NCBI GenBank assembly: GCA_051000815.1
Contig: JBPCNX010000037.1
Coordinates: 186,001 to 250,000 of the forward strand
Length of the DNA: 64,000 nucleotides
Source of the DNA: PSRF01 sp051000815
GTDB lineage: Bacteria > Acidobacteriota > Blastocatellia > Pyrinomonadales > Pyrinomonadaceae
Direction of reading: 5' to 3'
In this document: positions 25,105 to 34,092 of the stretch, in pieces
Layout of the letters: every line of letters begins with the position of its first letter
How positions within the stretch are numbered: position 1 is the stretch's first letter
Made by a program: the position numbers and the translations under genes
The notes under the pieces: model-generated
Seen by the model: the letters and a program-made list of their open reading frames with translations, nothing else
What the model was told of the DNA's origin: nothing
Databases searched by the model: none

Positions 25105-25730
25105 GCGAAACACCTCGTCGAATTCAGCTCTGCGGCAGCAGTTTCCTCTTTCACGGTCGGGCGTAATTTGCTGATCAGCAGTGCGCGAGCGCGGTGGAGT
25201 CGCAAGCGAACCGTCCCGACCGCACAACCAAGTACTTCAGCAGTCTCTGCGTAGCTGAGTTCCTGAAGGTCGCAAAGCACCACCACTTCGCGATATCGTT
25301 CCGGGAGCGCGAGGACTGCCCTTCTAACCGACTCAATCGTTTCCGTTCGCGCCAAGTCATCAAAAGGCCCGCCCGTGCTTATCAGGGACGGCGGCGGGAT
25401 CACTTCTTGCGCGCCATCTTCGTTAGAGTCAATCATAGGAACATAGAAGCGCTCGCGTTGCCGGCGTCGCAACACATGATTGCGGGCCACGCCGAGAAGA
25501 AAATTGCTGAGTGAGCCGCGAGATGCGTCGAAGGCGCCCGCAGCGTGAATTAAGACAAGGAAAACCTCCTGCGTAATGTCCTCGGCGATCGCAGCGGAGC
25601 CGCACATCTGCAAAGCAAAACGGTAAACGCTTCGCTGCCGTCGCCGATATAAGGCGGTCATTGCTTCCGGATCGCCAGTAGTCATTAACTGGAGCAATTC
25701 TGTATCGGAAAGTTGTTCTTTGGTTTCCAT
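25101..25730 (-). CDS. ECF-type RNA polymerase sigma factor
   Basis: About 209 residues from ATG 25730, with AGG ten bases upstream. An upstream Met at 25739 and a longer unsupported extension exist. Region 2 is seen in YRRRQRSVYRFALQMCGS and AEDITQEVFLVLIHAAGAFD. Region 4 is LPERYREVVVLCDLQELSYA with the helix-turn-helix AEVLGCAVGTVRLRLHRAR. The linker is longer than in minimal ECF factors. The stop overlaps the start of the zinc anti-sigma gene, the usual arrangement for an ECF and its cognate inhibitor. Confidence 0.92.
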   Translation of the reverse strand: METKEQLSDTELLQLMTTGDPEAMTALYRRRQRSVYRFALQMCGSAAIAEDITQEVFLVLIHAAGAFDASRGSLSNFLLGVARNHVLRRRQRERFYVPMIDSNEDGAQEVIPPPSLISTGGPFDDLARTETIESVRRAVLALPERYREVVVLCDLQELSYAETAEVLGCAVGTVRLRLHRARALLISKLRPTVKEETAAAELNSTRCFA

Positions 25731-25878
25731 CCGGAACATTGCCTGAAACTCAGCGGCTACTTTTATTCGCGTGAGGGGGAAGAAAAGTTCCAAAGATATT
25801 GTGAGCCTGGATGGAATGACGGACTTCGGGTTACATAAAGCGCGAGGCATGTCGGGTCTAACGGCGGAACAAGAGAGA

Positions 25879-25947
25879 CGATCCACGAATTCGCACTAAG
25901 CGCACGAAAAAGGTTCATGTACCTTCGTGTCATTTCGTAGATCGTGC
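25879..25947. repeat. Inverted 'word' repeat (TTCGTG type)
   Basis: Arms about 25879-25914 and 25921-25947 are imperfect reverse complements built from CACGAA/TTCGTG words. They lie between the sigma-factor gene and its upstream neighbour. Confidence 0.7.
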
Positions 25948-25970
25948 ATTAGGCATATCGAGAGCTGGAC

Positions 25971-26540
25971 TTATTTGCCAAATTTACGCCGATACTCCGG
26001 TGAGCTCTGACGCAAATCCAGCCAGTCTGCAAAAAGGTCCGGTTCCTGGAGCCAGATACTGATCCATTCAGCAATCTCTTTCGCAACCGACCGCTCCTGG
26101 GTTGTAACGATTCTGCTGCGGGCGAGCAATTGCTCTTCCTGTTTATAGTGCAACGCGAGTTCGCGAAGCTGTTCTAACTTCTGCGCACTGCTTTCCTGCG
26201 CTGCTTCGCGGCACAGCCGGTCAATCGTCTTCAGCGATTCGGCTGCCGCTGCCAGAGTAGTGAAATTCAATTCATCCAGGGAAACCAGAGGAATCGAATT
26301 CTGCGCACGCCACTTCGTATCGCAGTTTAACGTCTCGGGATGACGCAGCGCGGCTCCTTCATCAGCGACTACGCGAGCAATGCATGCGGGGCTCACAACT
26401 CCAGCACCGAGTCTCTCGCCCAACACGTGCTGAATGGCCAGGAGCTCCCGCTCGCCCACCGACTCACAATCGAGTGCTTCCCACACTTCGATGATCAGTT
26501 CATCCCGGGTCCGTGCTTGCCAACCGCGCGTTTTCATCAA
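25971..26540 (-). CDS. Protein of unknown function
   Basis: 189 residues, soluble, mostly helical, with no signal peptide. The N-terminal region (RTRDELIIEVWEALDCESVG) and a C-terminal segment (EIAEWISIWLQEPDLFADWL) look conserved in character. A coiled-coil stretch lies around 95-135. I know no family. It is flanked by word repeats on both sides. Confidence 0.7.
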   Translation of the reverse strand: MMKTRGWQARTRDELIIEVWEALDCESVGERELLAIQHVLGERLGAGVVSPACIARVVADEGAALRHPETLNCDTKWRAQNSIPLVSLDELNFTTLAAAAESLKTIDRLCREAAQESSAQKLEQLRELALHYKQEEQLLARSRIVTTQERSVAKEIAEWISIWLQEPDLFADWLDLRQSSPEYRRKFGK

Positions 26541-26576
26541 GTGATGCTGATAACACGCGGATGAGGCCAGATCAAG

Positions 26577-26668
26577 CGCCAGCAGGTGGTGGGTCAGTTT
26601 GAAGATATTCGCATTCTAACGCCGATTCTTAGGGCTTCCTTTCAAAGTGACCCAGTACCCACCAGCAA
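26577..26668. repeat. Degenerate inverted repeat (GGTGGGTCAG type)
   Basis: Left arm about 26577-26604 and right arm about 26642-26668 can be aligned as imperfect reverse complements through GGTGGGTCA and TTTGAA. It is weaker than the other repeats here. Confidence 0.45.
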
Positions 26669-26680
26669 CGATCAGAAGTG

Positions 26681-26761
26681 CGATTCGTGGGGCTTCGTGG
26701 ATCGAATGACTATTAGATAACAAAGGAGGATTCACGAACTCACACAAACAAACACGAAGGA
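26681..26761. repeat. Inverted 'word' repeat (TTCGTGG type)
   Basis: Left arm 26681-26702 holds TTCGTGG twice. Right arm 26730-26761 holds CACGAA, CACACAAAC and ACACGAAGG. Same class as 25879-25947. It ends close upstream of the YheT-like gene. Confidence 0.65.
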
Positions 26762-26826
26762 GGGTGTGCGCTTTTGTTGACCACGCTCGTAAGCTAAACT
26801 CAATCAGCCCCGTTCATTGGCACCGT

Positions 26827-27915
26827 ATGGCAGCTACTCAAAGTTCCACCTTAGATGAAGATCAAGTTAGCCACTTCCTCGCGGATGTTGCTCGCGCCTT
26901 CGCGGACCATCGCTTCAGCCCGCACCCGTGGTTCAAAGGCGGACACGCTCAGACCCTTGCAGCCTTCGCCTGGCCGAGGCGCTTTCGCTTGCGCGTACCG
27001 GCAGATGAAGCACGGCTCTTTCAAGTCGCTGCCGACACTCAGGTGCTCGGCCATTGTCGTTGGCAACCGAACCCCGGCGAACATCCCACAGTTGTAATCT
27101 GGCACGGCATTGAGGGATCAAGTAGCGCTGTTTACATGCGGGCAACCGCGCATAAAGCATTTGGTGCCGGGTTCAACGTCGTGCGCATGAACTTACGAAA
27201 CTGCGGCGGCACCGAACATCTGACACCAACGCTTTATCACGGCGGGCTTAGTGACGATTTGAAAGCGGTTGTTGCTGAACTGATCGAACGCGATGGCCTG
27301 ACGAGAATCCACCTCGTAGGATTTTCTCTCGGTGGAAACATGGTGCTCAAATTGGCGGGGGAGTATGGCGACGAGCCGCCGCGAGAAGTAATGGCGGTTT
27401 GCGCTGTTTCTCCATCGATCGATCTTGGCGCCAGCGCTGATCTGATTACTCGCGACTCAAACTGGCTCTACCACCGTGATTTTCTGAGACGGTTGAAGAG
27501 TCGCCTTCGTCATAAGCACAAGCTGTTTCCCAAACTATATGACATCAGCGCAGTGGACCTGATTCGCACAATCAGAGAGTTCGACGATCGCTACACTTCG
27601 CGGGCTCATGGTTTCGCAGACGCCGCGGACTACTATCATCGCGCCAGCGCAATTCGCGTGGTTAACAAGATCAGACTGCCCACATTAGTTATTCACGGTC
27701 AGGATGATCCGTTTATTCCCTTTGCACCGCTAACCGATCCAGCACTCGCCGCGAATCCGTACATCCTACTGATGGCTCCGGAAAGAGGCGGGCACGTTGC
27801 TTTCCTCGGATCTAACGACGCTGGCGAGGATCGGTTCTGGGCGGAGAACCGCGTGGTGGAGTTTTGTAAGTTAGCGGATGAAGTCTTGCAGAGCCATGAC
27901 CAACCGAAGACTTAA
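26827..27915 (+). CDS. YheT-type alpha/beta hydrolase
   Basis: About 362 residues from ATG 26827. A further in-frame GTG at 26764 lies inside a repeat arm and is less likely. The family hallmark HPWFKGGHAQTL is near the N-terminus. The oxyanion region is WHGIEGSSSAVYMR, and MNLRNCGG follows. The nucleophile elbow is GFSLGGN (Ser), the acid lies in HGQDDPF, and the final His in RGGHVAFLG completes the triad. YheT-like proteins are predicted esterases with poorly known substrates. Single gene. Confidence 0.9.
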   Translation: MAATQSSTLDEDQVSHFLADVARAFADHRFSPHPWFKGGHAQTLAAFAWPRRFRLRVPADEARLFQVAADTQVLGHCRWQPNPGEHPTVVIWHGIEGSSSAVYMRATAHKAFGAGFNVVRMNLRNCGGTEHLTPTLYHGGLSDDLKAVVAELIERDGLTRIHLVGFSLGGNMVLKLAGEYGDEPPREVMAVCAVSPSIDLGASADLITRDSNWLYHRDFLRRLKSRLRHKHKLFPKLYDISAVDLIRTIREFDDRYTSRAHGFADAADYYHRASAIRVVNKIRLPTLVIHGQDDPFIPFAPLTDPALAANPYILLMAPERGGHVAFLGSNDAGEDRFWAENRVVEFCKLADEVLQSHDQPKT

Positions 27916-27919
27916 GAAG

Positions 27920-27994
27920 CCACAGATAAACACGGATTACACAAATCAGAACTTGTCTGGACTCTGATCCGTGTTTATCCACGTAAATCTGTGT
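27920..27994. repeat. Inverted 'word' repeat (CCACAGATAAACACGGAT type)
   Basis: Arms about 27920-27949 and 27963-27994 are near-perfect reverse complements with a short loop, placed just after the YheT-like gene. Could act as a hairpin terminator. Confidence 0.82.
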
Positions 27995-28036
27995 ATTTGA
28001 GAACCGGGAGAAGCTAGCCGCGGCTAGTATTTTTCC

Positions 28037-28065
28037 GACCTCTGACTTCTGACCTCTGACTTCTC
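28037..28065. repeat. Short tandem repeat (CTCTGACTTCTGAC)
   Basis: Two copies of a CCTCTGACTTCT word directly after the end of the BNR-protein gene (minus strand). No inverted partner is evident. Confidence 0.6.
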
Positions 28066-28070
28066 CTTTT

Positions 28071-31000
28071 TCACGGTCCGAAGCGGAAGCGATATTCGAG
28101 CGAGTTCATAAAGCCGTTGATCATGCTGCGATAATCGCCTGTGGAATCCAGGTGCGCAATCCAGTTTAGATAGAGTGAGTCCGGATCACGACGCAAATAG
28201 CCGAAGTACTGCATCACTACGAATGCCTGATTGAAGTATCTGTTGTAAACCTCAGGACTCTCGGCAATCTCTCGCAGCACCATCGCTCTGGTTCGCGTTC
28301 CGTTCGCGAGAGCAGCAATCCAAGAGTTATGGTTGGGCGAGGTGACTCCTGCCGTAAGAAGCAGGCTGTCGACATACTGCGTGTTAGTTAGTCCATTGAA
28401 CTTTGCGACGAAGGCCGGACGGTTCATGAACTCAGCAATGAAAGCCACCTTGGCTGCCTCAAGCTCAGGATCGCTTAAGAAGCCGCTTACCTTCGCGATG
28501 TCGGGAGTAAACTCTACGAATTCGGGTTTTCGGCCGAAGCTAACTGGGTAGAAGCGATAGACGAAGTAACCACGGTCCTGAAATTCCGGTGAACGGAAGA
28601 ATGCCGACGAAACATGGATTCGATCGCAGGTCGTGTCATTTGGCGGACAACCATTGATCACCGACTGCCACGCTGCGTAACCACTCGGATCGGGTTCACG
28701 ATTGAGGAAGTCCAGATATTGTTGTCGCACGAAGAATGGTGTCCCTTCAATCGGGTTCGCTCCGTTACTACTCTCGTTGTCATTGATGGTAACGGTTGCC
28801 GAACTGGGAGCCCCGAGACTCGTGTTCACCGCATTGCTGAGAGTGATCGTAAAGCTTTCACTAACTTCCGCATAACTGTCGTCCACAATCGGGATCGAAA
28901 CAGTCCTGGAGGTTTCACCAGCCGCGAACCGGGCCGTCCCCACCGATGTGGCATAGTCGCAACGCGCCGACCCAACGCCATTGACGACATTGCAGTTTGT
29001 CAGGGCCGCCGTGTCGCTGGTTGCGTAGTCAACCGTCGCCGCGTCGTTGCTCGGACCCGCGCGAAAGATATTGATAGTCGCCGCGCCGCCATTCTCCGCT
29101 ACGGTATACGCACCAAAACTGAATTGCACACTCGGAGTAATTGAGCCATGGGCCAGCGTCAATACGATGCTTCCAGTTTCAGCACCACTCCCGTTGTCGT
29201 AACCATCAACTGCGATCCGATAGACCTGTCCGCCAACAGCATTAAAATCCACTCTGCTGGTTAAGACTCCCGGTTGGTCGTCATTGCTGGCGATAAAACT
29301 CAGGCCGCTAACGCTACTTCCAGTGTAGACAGCGAGGATCGTATCAAAGCTGCTGCCGGACGTGGTGATCGCGACCGCTCCGGATGTGGGCGCCTGCCAC
29401 GTGTACCAAACGGACGCGCCGCCGGTATTACCATGATGATTCGGTTCGCCGGCCTCTTTGGTCGCCCCGATATTACTGCCGAGCACTGTTCCACTCTCGC
29501 CGCTCAGCGGCTGCGCATTGACGAATTGATTGTTTGAAACAGTGCTGCCGGCAATGGTGATACTTACGGGACTCGAAATCGTCGCATCGCCACTATTGTC
29601 AGTGGCTCTCGCGGTGAGAATGTGGGTTCCACCTGGAGCACTGTTCCAAATTATTGAATAGGGACTTGTTGTATCGGTGCCGATCAGGTTGATGCCGGCA
29701 AAAAAATCAACCGTGGTAATCGTTCCATCAACATCACTCGCCGTCGCTTCGATGGTTACGTTGGCTCCTGAACTGAAATTTGCCCCATGAAGGGGGTTCG
29801 AGATGCTTACGGTCGGAGGCTGGCCGGTACTGATGTTGATGGAAAACATGCCGCGGCCGTGAGTAGCGGCGACCAGCGTGTTGGCCATCCAAAAAAGTTC
29901 ATCAACCGAACAGTTCGTCGGTCCATCGTTACTGGGCGACCAACTTTGTCCCCCGTTTGTGCTGGCGAAAACGCCGACTTCGGTTCCGACATATAAGTTG
30001 TTCGGATTGTCCTGCCAGACGACCAGGGAACGAACGGGAGCGGCCGGCAAGTTACTTGTGATGTTAGTCCAGGAGGCGCCCGCGTTTTCACTGCGCCAAA
30101 CAACGTCCGCGCTGAATCCGCCAAACGTGGCGTAGACAAGGTTCGAGTTTGTAGGGTCTACGGTAAGGCGGGTAACCCGGCGATTAGGTAAACCCGGCAA
30201 ATTGTTGTCTACCTGCGTCCAGCTGGGAGTGCCGGACGTTCCATTGGTCGCGACAAAGACACTCCCATTATTGTGACCAACCCAGATGATGTCTGAGTTC
30301 CCTTTGGCAACGGCGATCGCGCTAATGTTGGAACCAATCGCGCTCTTAATAATCGCCCAACTCACCGGAGTCGACTTTGCATTATTACTACGCCAGAGAT
30401 TTGCGCCGCCGGCCAATAGAGTGTTGGGATTGTTTGGGTCAAGGATAAAGGGTGCGATGAAATTGGTAGTGCCGGCATTCGCGACGGCATCAGTGATTCC
30501 CTGGTAGATCGTCTGCGAAGATGCGCCGCCGTTGCTACTGCGATGGAGCTGCAGCCACTGAAACTCACCATAGAAGTAGTTCGGATCCGTCGGATCGGAC
30601 GCACTCCAGCCACCGTCCCCACCATTCATGAAGTTCCATGTTTCGGTATTTCCCGTATAACGCAACGTACCATTGTCCTGCGTCCCACCGATGATGCGCC
30701 CGCTTGTGACATTACCGGCGCCGCCGTAGAACTGAGTGATGCCCAGATTGTTGTTGAGTTCAGATGTTGTGACGAAAGGGGCAGTGATGTCAGTGGTGCG
30801 GAATATGCCACCATCGTTGCCGAAGAAAACGGTTTTGTTGGATGAGCCGTCGAAGCCGGGAGCTTCCACGATGATGTGTTGATCGGCATGCACACTGCCA
30901 AACTGAGAAAAGTTGGCGCCCCCGTTTGTGCTACGGAAAAGAGTAATGCCCCCAATTACAACGTTGTCGGGGTTAGTGGGATCGACCCAAAGGGCGTTGT

Positions 31001-32207
31001 CATACCAGCCCTGAGTGTTCAAGTGATTCGGTGTGCTGAGAAGGCTGTAACTTTGCCCGCCGTCGGTCGACTTGTAAAGTTGCCCTGAGCCGCTCTCCAC
31101 ACTGGCATAAACGATCGCGGGATTGCTGCGCGCGTAAGCCACTTCAACGCGCTGGCCGCTGATTCCCGTCGCCTGACTCCACGTCAGGCCGCCATCATTG
31201 GAATACTGCGCGCCAGATCCGGTGCCCGAAGCGATCGCTTTGCTTCCATCAGTCGGATGGAAGTTAATATCGAGCGTGCGAGTCGGGAGGCGGTTGGTCC
31301 AGGTAATGCCGCCGTCGGTGCTGCGCCAGATGCCAGACCCGGTGCCTGCCAGAATTATCTGACTGTCAACGGGACTAATCGACAACCGGTTTACGAAGAA
31401 CCAGCTGCTGGTCGCGGTCGAAGGCAGCTGCGTCCATGTCGTGCCCCCATTCGTAGTTTTGAAGACGCCCGCGCCACGGATCGAGTCCTGGTTGCCAAAT
31501 CCCTCGCCTGTTCCCGCATAGAGAACACTTGGGTTGGTGAGGTCGGTGGCCATAGAACTCACCGCGAGGTTGGCCATGAAATCGTCCAACGGTGCCCAGG
31601 ATGCACCTCCGTTCGTCGTTTTCCAGATTCCGCCACTAACGCTTCCGAGCCATATCGTCTGCGGTTCTGCAGGATTAATAATTATCGACCGCACACGCCC
31701 ACCGATGTTGCCCGGACCGAGCCACTGCCATCCTGCAGGATTTATCCCCCCGATCGAATCAGTAGAATTCAAATGGCCTGCGGGCCATGCTTGCGGTTCG
31801 ATGGGCATCTGTTTGGCGTGGACCCAGGCCCTCATTTCCGCGCCTAGCGGAATCTTTCCCGTTTCATCGACCATCGATTCCAGCCGCCACTTTATCGCCT
31901 CGTCCGGTTGATCTTGTTTTCGTTCCTCTTCCTCCTCATGGGATCGCGTCCCGCTATCCCAATCTTTTGCGACTCGCTTCTCGGGCTCTGCCTTCGTTTG
32001 CTTCTTTCCATCAGCGCGAACAGGAGAGGAAGTCTCGCTGGGACTTCGATTCAGCGAAAATTGATCGTCCGCAACAGAAGTTGGCGGAACACTGGGTTTG
32101 AGTCCGTCACGAACCTTGTACTTTCTGACCGCCAGTAACGCTACAACCGCGACGACGATCAGAATAAGCAGCAACGCCTGCTTGCTGTGTTTGCTGGAAA
32201 CTGTCAT
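28071..32207 (-). CDS. Giant BNR-repeat surface protein with Ig-like, Calx-beta and DUF4214 domains
   Basis: 1378 residues. An N-terminal TM/signal anchor (~8-27) is followed by a charged Lys/Glu-rich stalk. A sortilin/BNR-type beta-propeller region runs ~155-800, with many Asp-box motifs (STDGGITWTN, TTNGGTTWTQL). A bacterial Ig-like domain follows (~805-890, PPTVSISNP, VDFFAGINLIG), then a jelly-roll region (~900-1010), then a Calx-beta domain (~1020-1130, TVDYATSD). The C-terminus is DUF4214 (~1140-1370, QYLDFLNREPDPSGYAAW). It is probably exported and cell-surface bound, for glycan binding or degradation. Classical sialidase catalytic residues are not identified. Monocistronic. Confidence 0.88.
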   Translation of the reverse strand: MTVSSKHSKQALLLILIVVAVVALLAVRKYKVRDGLKPSVPPTSVADDQFSLNRSPSETSSPVRADGKKQTKAEPEKRVAKDWDSGTRSHEEEEERKQDQPDEAIKWRLESMVDETGKIPLGAEMRAWVHAKQMPIEPQAWPAGHLNSTDSIGGINPAGWQWLGPGNIGGRVRSIIINPAEPQTIWLGSVSGGIWKTTNGGASWAPLDDFMANLAVSSMATDLTNPSVLYAGTGEGFGNQDSIRGAGVFKTTNGGTTWTQLPSTATSSWFFVNRLSISPVDSQIILAGTGSGIWRSTDGGITWTNRLPTRTLDINFHPTDGSKAIASGTGSGAQYSNDGGLTWSQATGISGQRVEVAYARSNPAIVYASVESGSGQLYKSTDGGQSYSLLSTPNHLNTQGWYDNALWVDPTNPDNVVIGGITLFRSTNGGANFSQFGSVHADQHIIVEAPGFDGSSNKTVFFGNDGGIFRTTDITAPFVTTSELNNNLGITQFYGGAGNVTSGRIIGGTQDNGTLRYTGNTETWNFMNGGDGGWSASDPTDPNYFYGEFQWLQLHRSSNGGASSQTIYQGITDAVANAGTTNFIAPFILDPNNPNTLLAGGANLWRSNNAKSTPVSWAIIKSAIGSNISAIAVAKGNSDIIWVGHNNGSVFVATNGTSGTPSWTQVDNNLPGLPNRRVTRLTVDPTNSNLVYATFGGFSADVVWRSENAGASWTNITSNLPAAPVRSLVVWQDNPNNLYVGTEVGVFASTNGGQSWSPSNDGPTNCSVDELFWMANTLVAATHGRGMFSINISTGQPPTVSISNPLHGANFSSGANVTIEATASDVDGTITTVDFFAGINLIGTDTTSPYSIIWNSAPGGTHILTARATDNSGDATISSPVSITIAGSTVSNNQFVNAQPLSGESGTVLGSNIGATKEAGEPNHHGNTGGASVWYTWQAPTSGAVAITTSGSSFDTILAVYTGSSVSGLSFIASNDDQPGVLTSRVDFNAVGGQVYRIAVDGYDNGSGAETGSIVLTLAHGSITPSVQFSFGAYTVAENGGAATINIFRAGPSNDAATVDYATSDTAALTNCNVVNGVGSARCDYATSVGTARFAAGETSRTVSIPIVDDSYAEVSESFTITLSNAVNTSLGAPSSATVTINDNESSNGANPIEGTPFFVRQQYLDFLNREPDPSGYAAWQSVINGCPPNDTTCDRIHVSSAFFRSPEFQDRGYFVYRFYPVSFGRKPEFVEFTPDIAKVSGFLSDPELEAAKVAFIAEFMNRPAFVAKFNGLTNTQYVDSLLLTAGVTSPNHNSWIAALANGTRTRAMVLREIAESPEVYNRYFNQAFVVMQYFGYLRRDPDSLYLNWIAHLDSTGDYRSMINGFMNSLEYRFRFGP

Positions 32208-32687
32208 TCCTTCTCAGGTGACCTGTCGTGGACCTGTACGTTAAAGCATTCGCAATAGGAGTCAGAGGTATTCACAAATTCATTACACTCTTGACCGACG
32301 AAGAGTCATGGCCAGGGAACCAGGTGGTTAATTCAGGCGCGAAGTCAGTCAGAAGAAGTCGGTCAGACAACGATTCACGAGGTGACAACCCGTTTTCCAA
32401 GCACTTTGTCGGGCCGCGCCATTGCGGCTACTTAGGCTGGAAAAATGCCAGGGCGTACAGATGCTCTCTGTTGGCAGCGCGGTTGTATGACATTGTTTAC
32501 TTTGGCAATAACATCAGCGGGGAGGACCTCTGCGACTGGCTTGCCGGCTCTTCTATTCTTCCTGGCGGCCAAACCGTATAGTCATGCTAGATCGATGTCA
32601 AGGTTCGTCAATCAGCTGCGACACCAACCCGACTATTCGCATCTAACGAGGGCGGGATAACCGCCAGGGCTGGGGGGATAAAGAACG
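32208..32687. other. Gene-free stretch of about 480 bases between divergent genes
   Basis: Presumably holds the promoters of the BNR-protein gene and of the 128-residue secreted protein. A 117-codon ORF (32228-32581, plus) exists but has no ribosome-binding site, no recognisable domain and unusual composition, so I do not call it. No tRNA or terminator seen. Confidence 0.5.
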
Positions 32688-33074
32688 ATGGCGTCTCGGT
32701 TGTTATGTCTGATGTTTCTAATCTGCGGCAGCTGTGGGGCTGCATCAGGCCAATCGCGCTGGGACGGGTGTTTGCCGCAGGACGTCAAAGCGGACGAAGT
32801 TATCGCGATCGAACCCGATGTTAAGGGCGGGTCTGGACGGCAGATTACGGTCGGCGGCAAGCTGAAACAACTTAGAGCTCGCTGTCGCGGGAGAAAGTTG
32901 GTGGACCCGCGAGGTAAACAGATTTACTTCTACCGCCTTACCGGCTGCTGGGGAAATCCGCCCGCGGACTACGAGGAAATTCTGGAGAACCAGCGCGAGG
33001 AACTGGCGCGACTACGACGGCGTTATCGTGTAGTTGAGATCAGCTGCAATCCCAGCGGCGTGCTGCTGCAGTAG
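32688..33074 (+). CDS. Small secreted protein, unknown function
   Basis: 128 residues with a short signal peptide (cleavage near ASGQ). The mature part has a hydrophilic beta-like segment (GSGRQITVGGKLKQLRARC) and a C-terminal coiled region (YEEILENQREELARLRRRY). It contains four mature Cys that may form disulfides. It ends 5 bases from the convergent gene. No family recognised. Confidence 0.72.
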   Translation: MASRLLCLMFLICGSCGAASGQSRWDGCLPQDVKADEVIAIEPDVKGGSGRQITVGGKLKQLRARCRGRKLVDPRGKQIYFYRLTGCWGNPPADYEEILENQREELARLRRRYRVVEISCNPSGVLLQ

Positions 33075-33079
33075 CTCGT

Positions 33080-33817
33080 CTACTTCTTGATCTTATTGAG
33101 CAGCCGCAGGGCGTGATTTCGGGCGATGAGTGGTATGCGTTCGTCAGTGCTGATTTCTTTTAAGAGCGGAATCACCTGTTGAGGATCAGAAAGCGCGTTT
33201 CGCCTCAGCATCGACTCGAACGACTCCATCAATTTTGGCGCATTCAGCGGTTGATTTTCGCGCGCAACATTAATGTCGAAGACGAAGCTTGCCTGATCAG
33301 CAATTCGTCGGTATTCAGTGGCGAGATCCGAAGCCTCCTTAACATGTGACCAGTTAAACTCGGCAGTTCGCCTGCGTTCACCTTCCACCATCGCAAGTTT
33401 TACCACTCCCAGGTGGGGAAACTGCTTTTCCGATTGGTAGCTTGTTTCAGAATCCAGGAATCGCAATGCCTGCCAAAGCCCGCTGATTCTGGCGAACGCC
33501 GTCGGAGATATTTCGAGGTCCTCGATAATCGGAGTCTCTTCATTGAGTCGCTCGAAGGTTATCTTACCGTGGCCTGAAGAATCGTGTTCGATCACAATGT
33601 GCCGGATGTAAAACCGCGGCTGGGCAAACTCGTACGAGTAACGCGCGGTTTTCTCGCTTGAAGCTGATGGCGGAGTTGCAGCAACAGGTACGGCTGCATC
33701 AGGACGCACATTCTGTTTGTGGCCCGGCGATTCCTGTGCAGAAGCAAAGGTCGCCGCGCTTACGGCAATTAGTGCAGCGCTAAAAAGGCTTCGAATTTTA
33801 GAGGATCGGTCCTGCAT
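33080..33817 (-). CDS. Secreted protein of unknown function
   Basis: About 245 residues from ATG 33817, chosen because a signal peptide begins there (cleavage after FASA). A longer start at 33859 would put 14 extra residues ahead of it. A Pro/Ala linker leads to a mixed alpha/beta domain (RFYIRHIVIEHDSSGHG) and a helical C-terminus resembling HEAT-like pairs (PLLKEISTDERIPLIARNHA). No catalytic motif. Convergent with the small secreted protein gene. Confidence 0.72.
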   Translation of the reverse strand: MQDRSSKIRSLFSAALIAVSAATFASAQESPGHKQNVRPDAAVPVAATPPSASSEKTARYSYEFAQPRFYIRHIVIEHDSSGHGKITFERLNEETPIIEDLEISPTAFARISGLWQALRFLDSETSYQSEKQFPHLGVVKLAMVEGERRRTAEFNWSHVKEASDLATEYRRIADQASFVFDINVARENQPLNAPKLMESFESMLRRNALSDPQQVIPLLKEISTDERIPLIARNHALRLLNKIKK

Positions 33818-34044
33818 CAGTCGTCTGTGATGGTAATTATACGAAAAAGGTTTGCGCACTCGTTCATAATTGAGAGGTGGTGGCAGTGTGGGAGTGAGGT
33901 CAGTACCTAAGATTGGCCGTCAGCGAGCTTTTCGCTTGTTGTGGATTAACTTAACCAGGCGTTTAGAACCTGACCGTGAGCCATAAAGATTCGAAAATCG
34001 TCGCCGATGGTTAACGAGGGAGCGAAACATCATGTCAAACAAAA

Positions 34045-34065
34045 ATGGCGGGGATGAGCCGCCAT
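34045..34065 (-). terminator. Hairpin terminator of smc
   Basis: A 7-bp stem (34045-34051 with 34059-34065) followed on the minus strand by TTTTTG lies 28 bases after the smc stop. Confidence 0.75.
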
Positions 34066-34092
34066 GGACGATTTCTCGATCCCTGTTGCAGA

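Noticed and set aside
32228..32581. 117-codon plus-strand ORF
   Set aside because: No ribosome-binding site, no domain, odd composition; more likely a chance ORF in a divergent promoter region.
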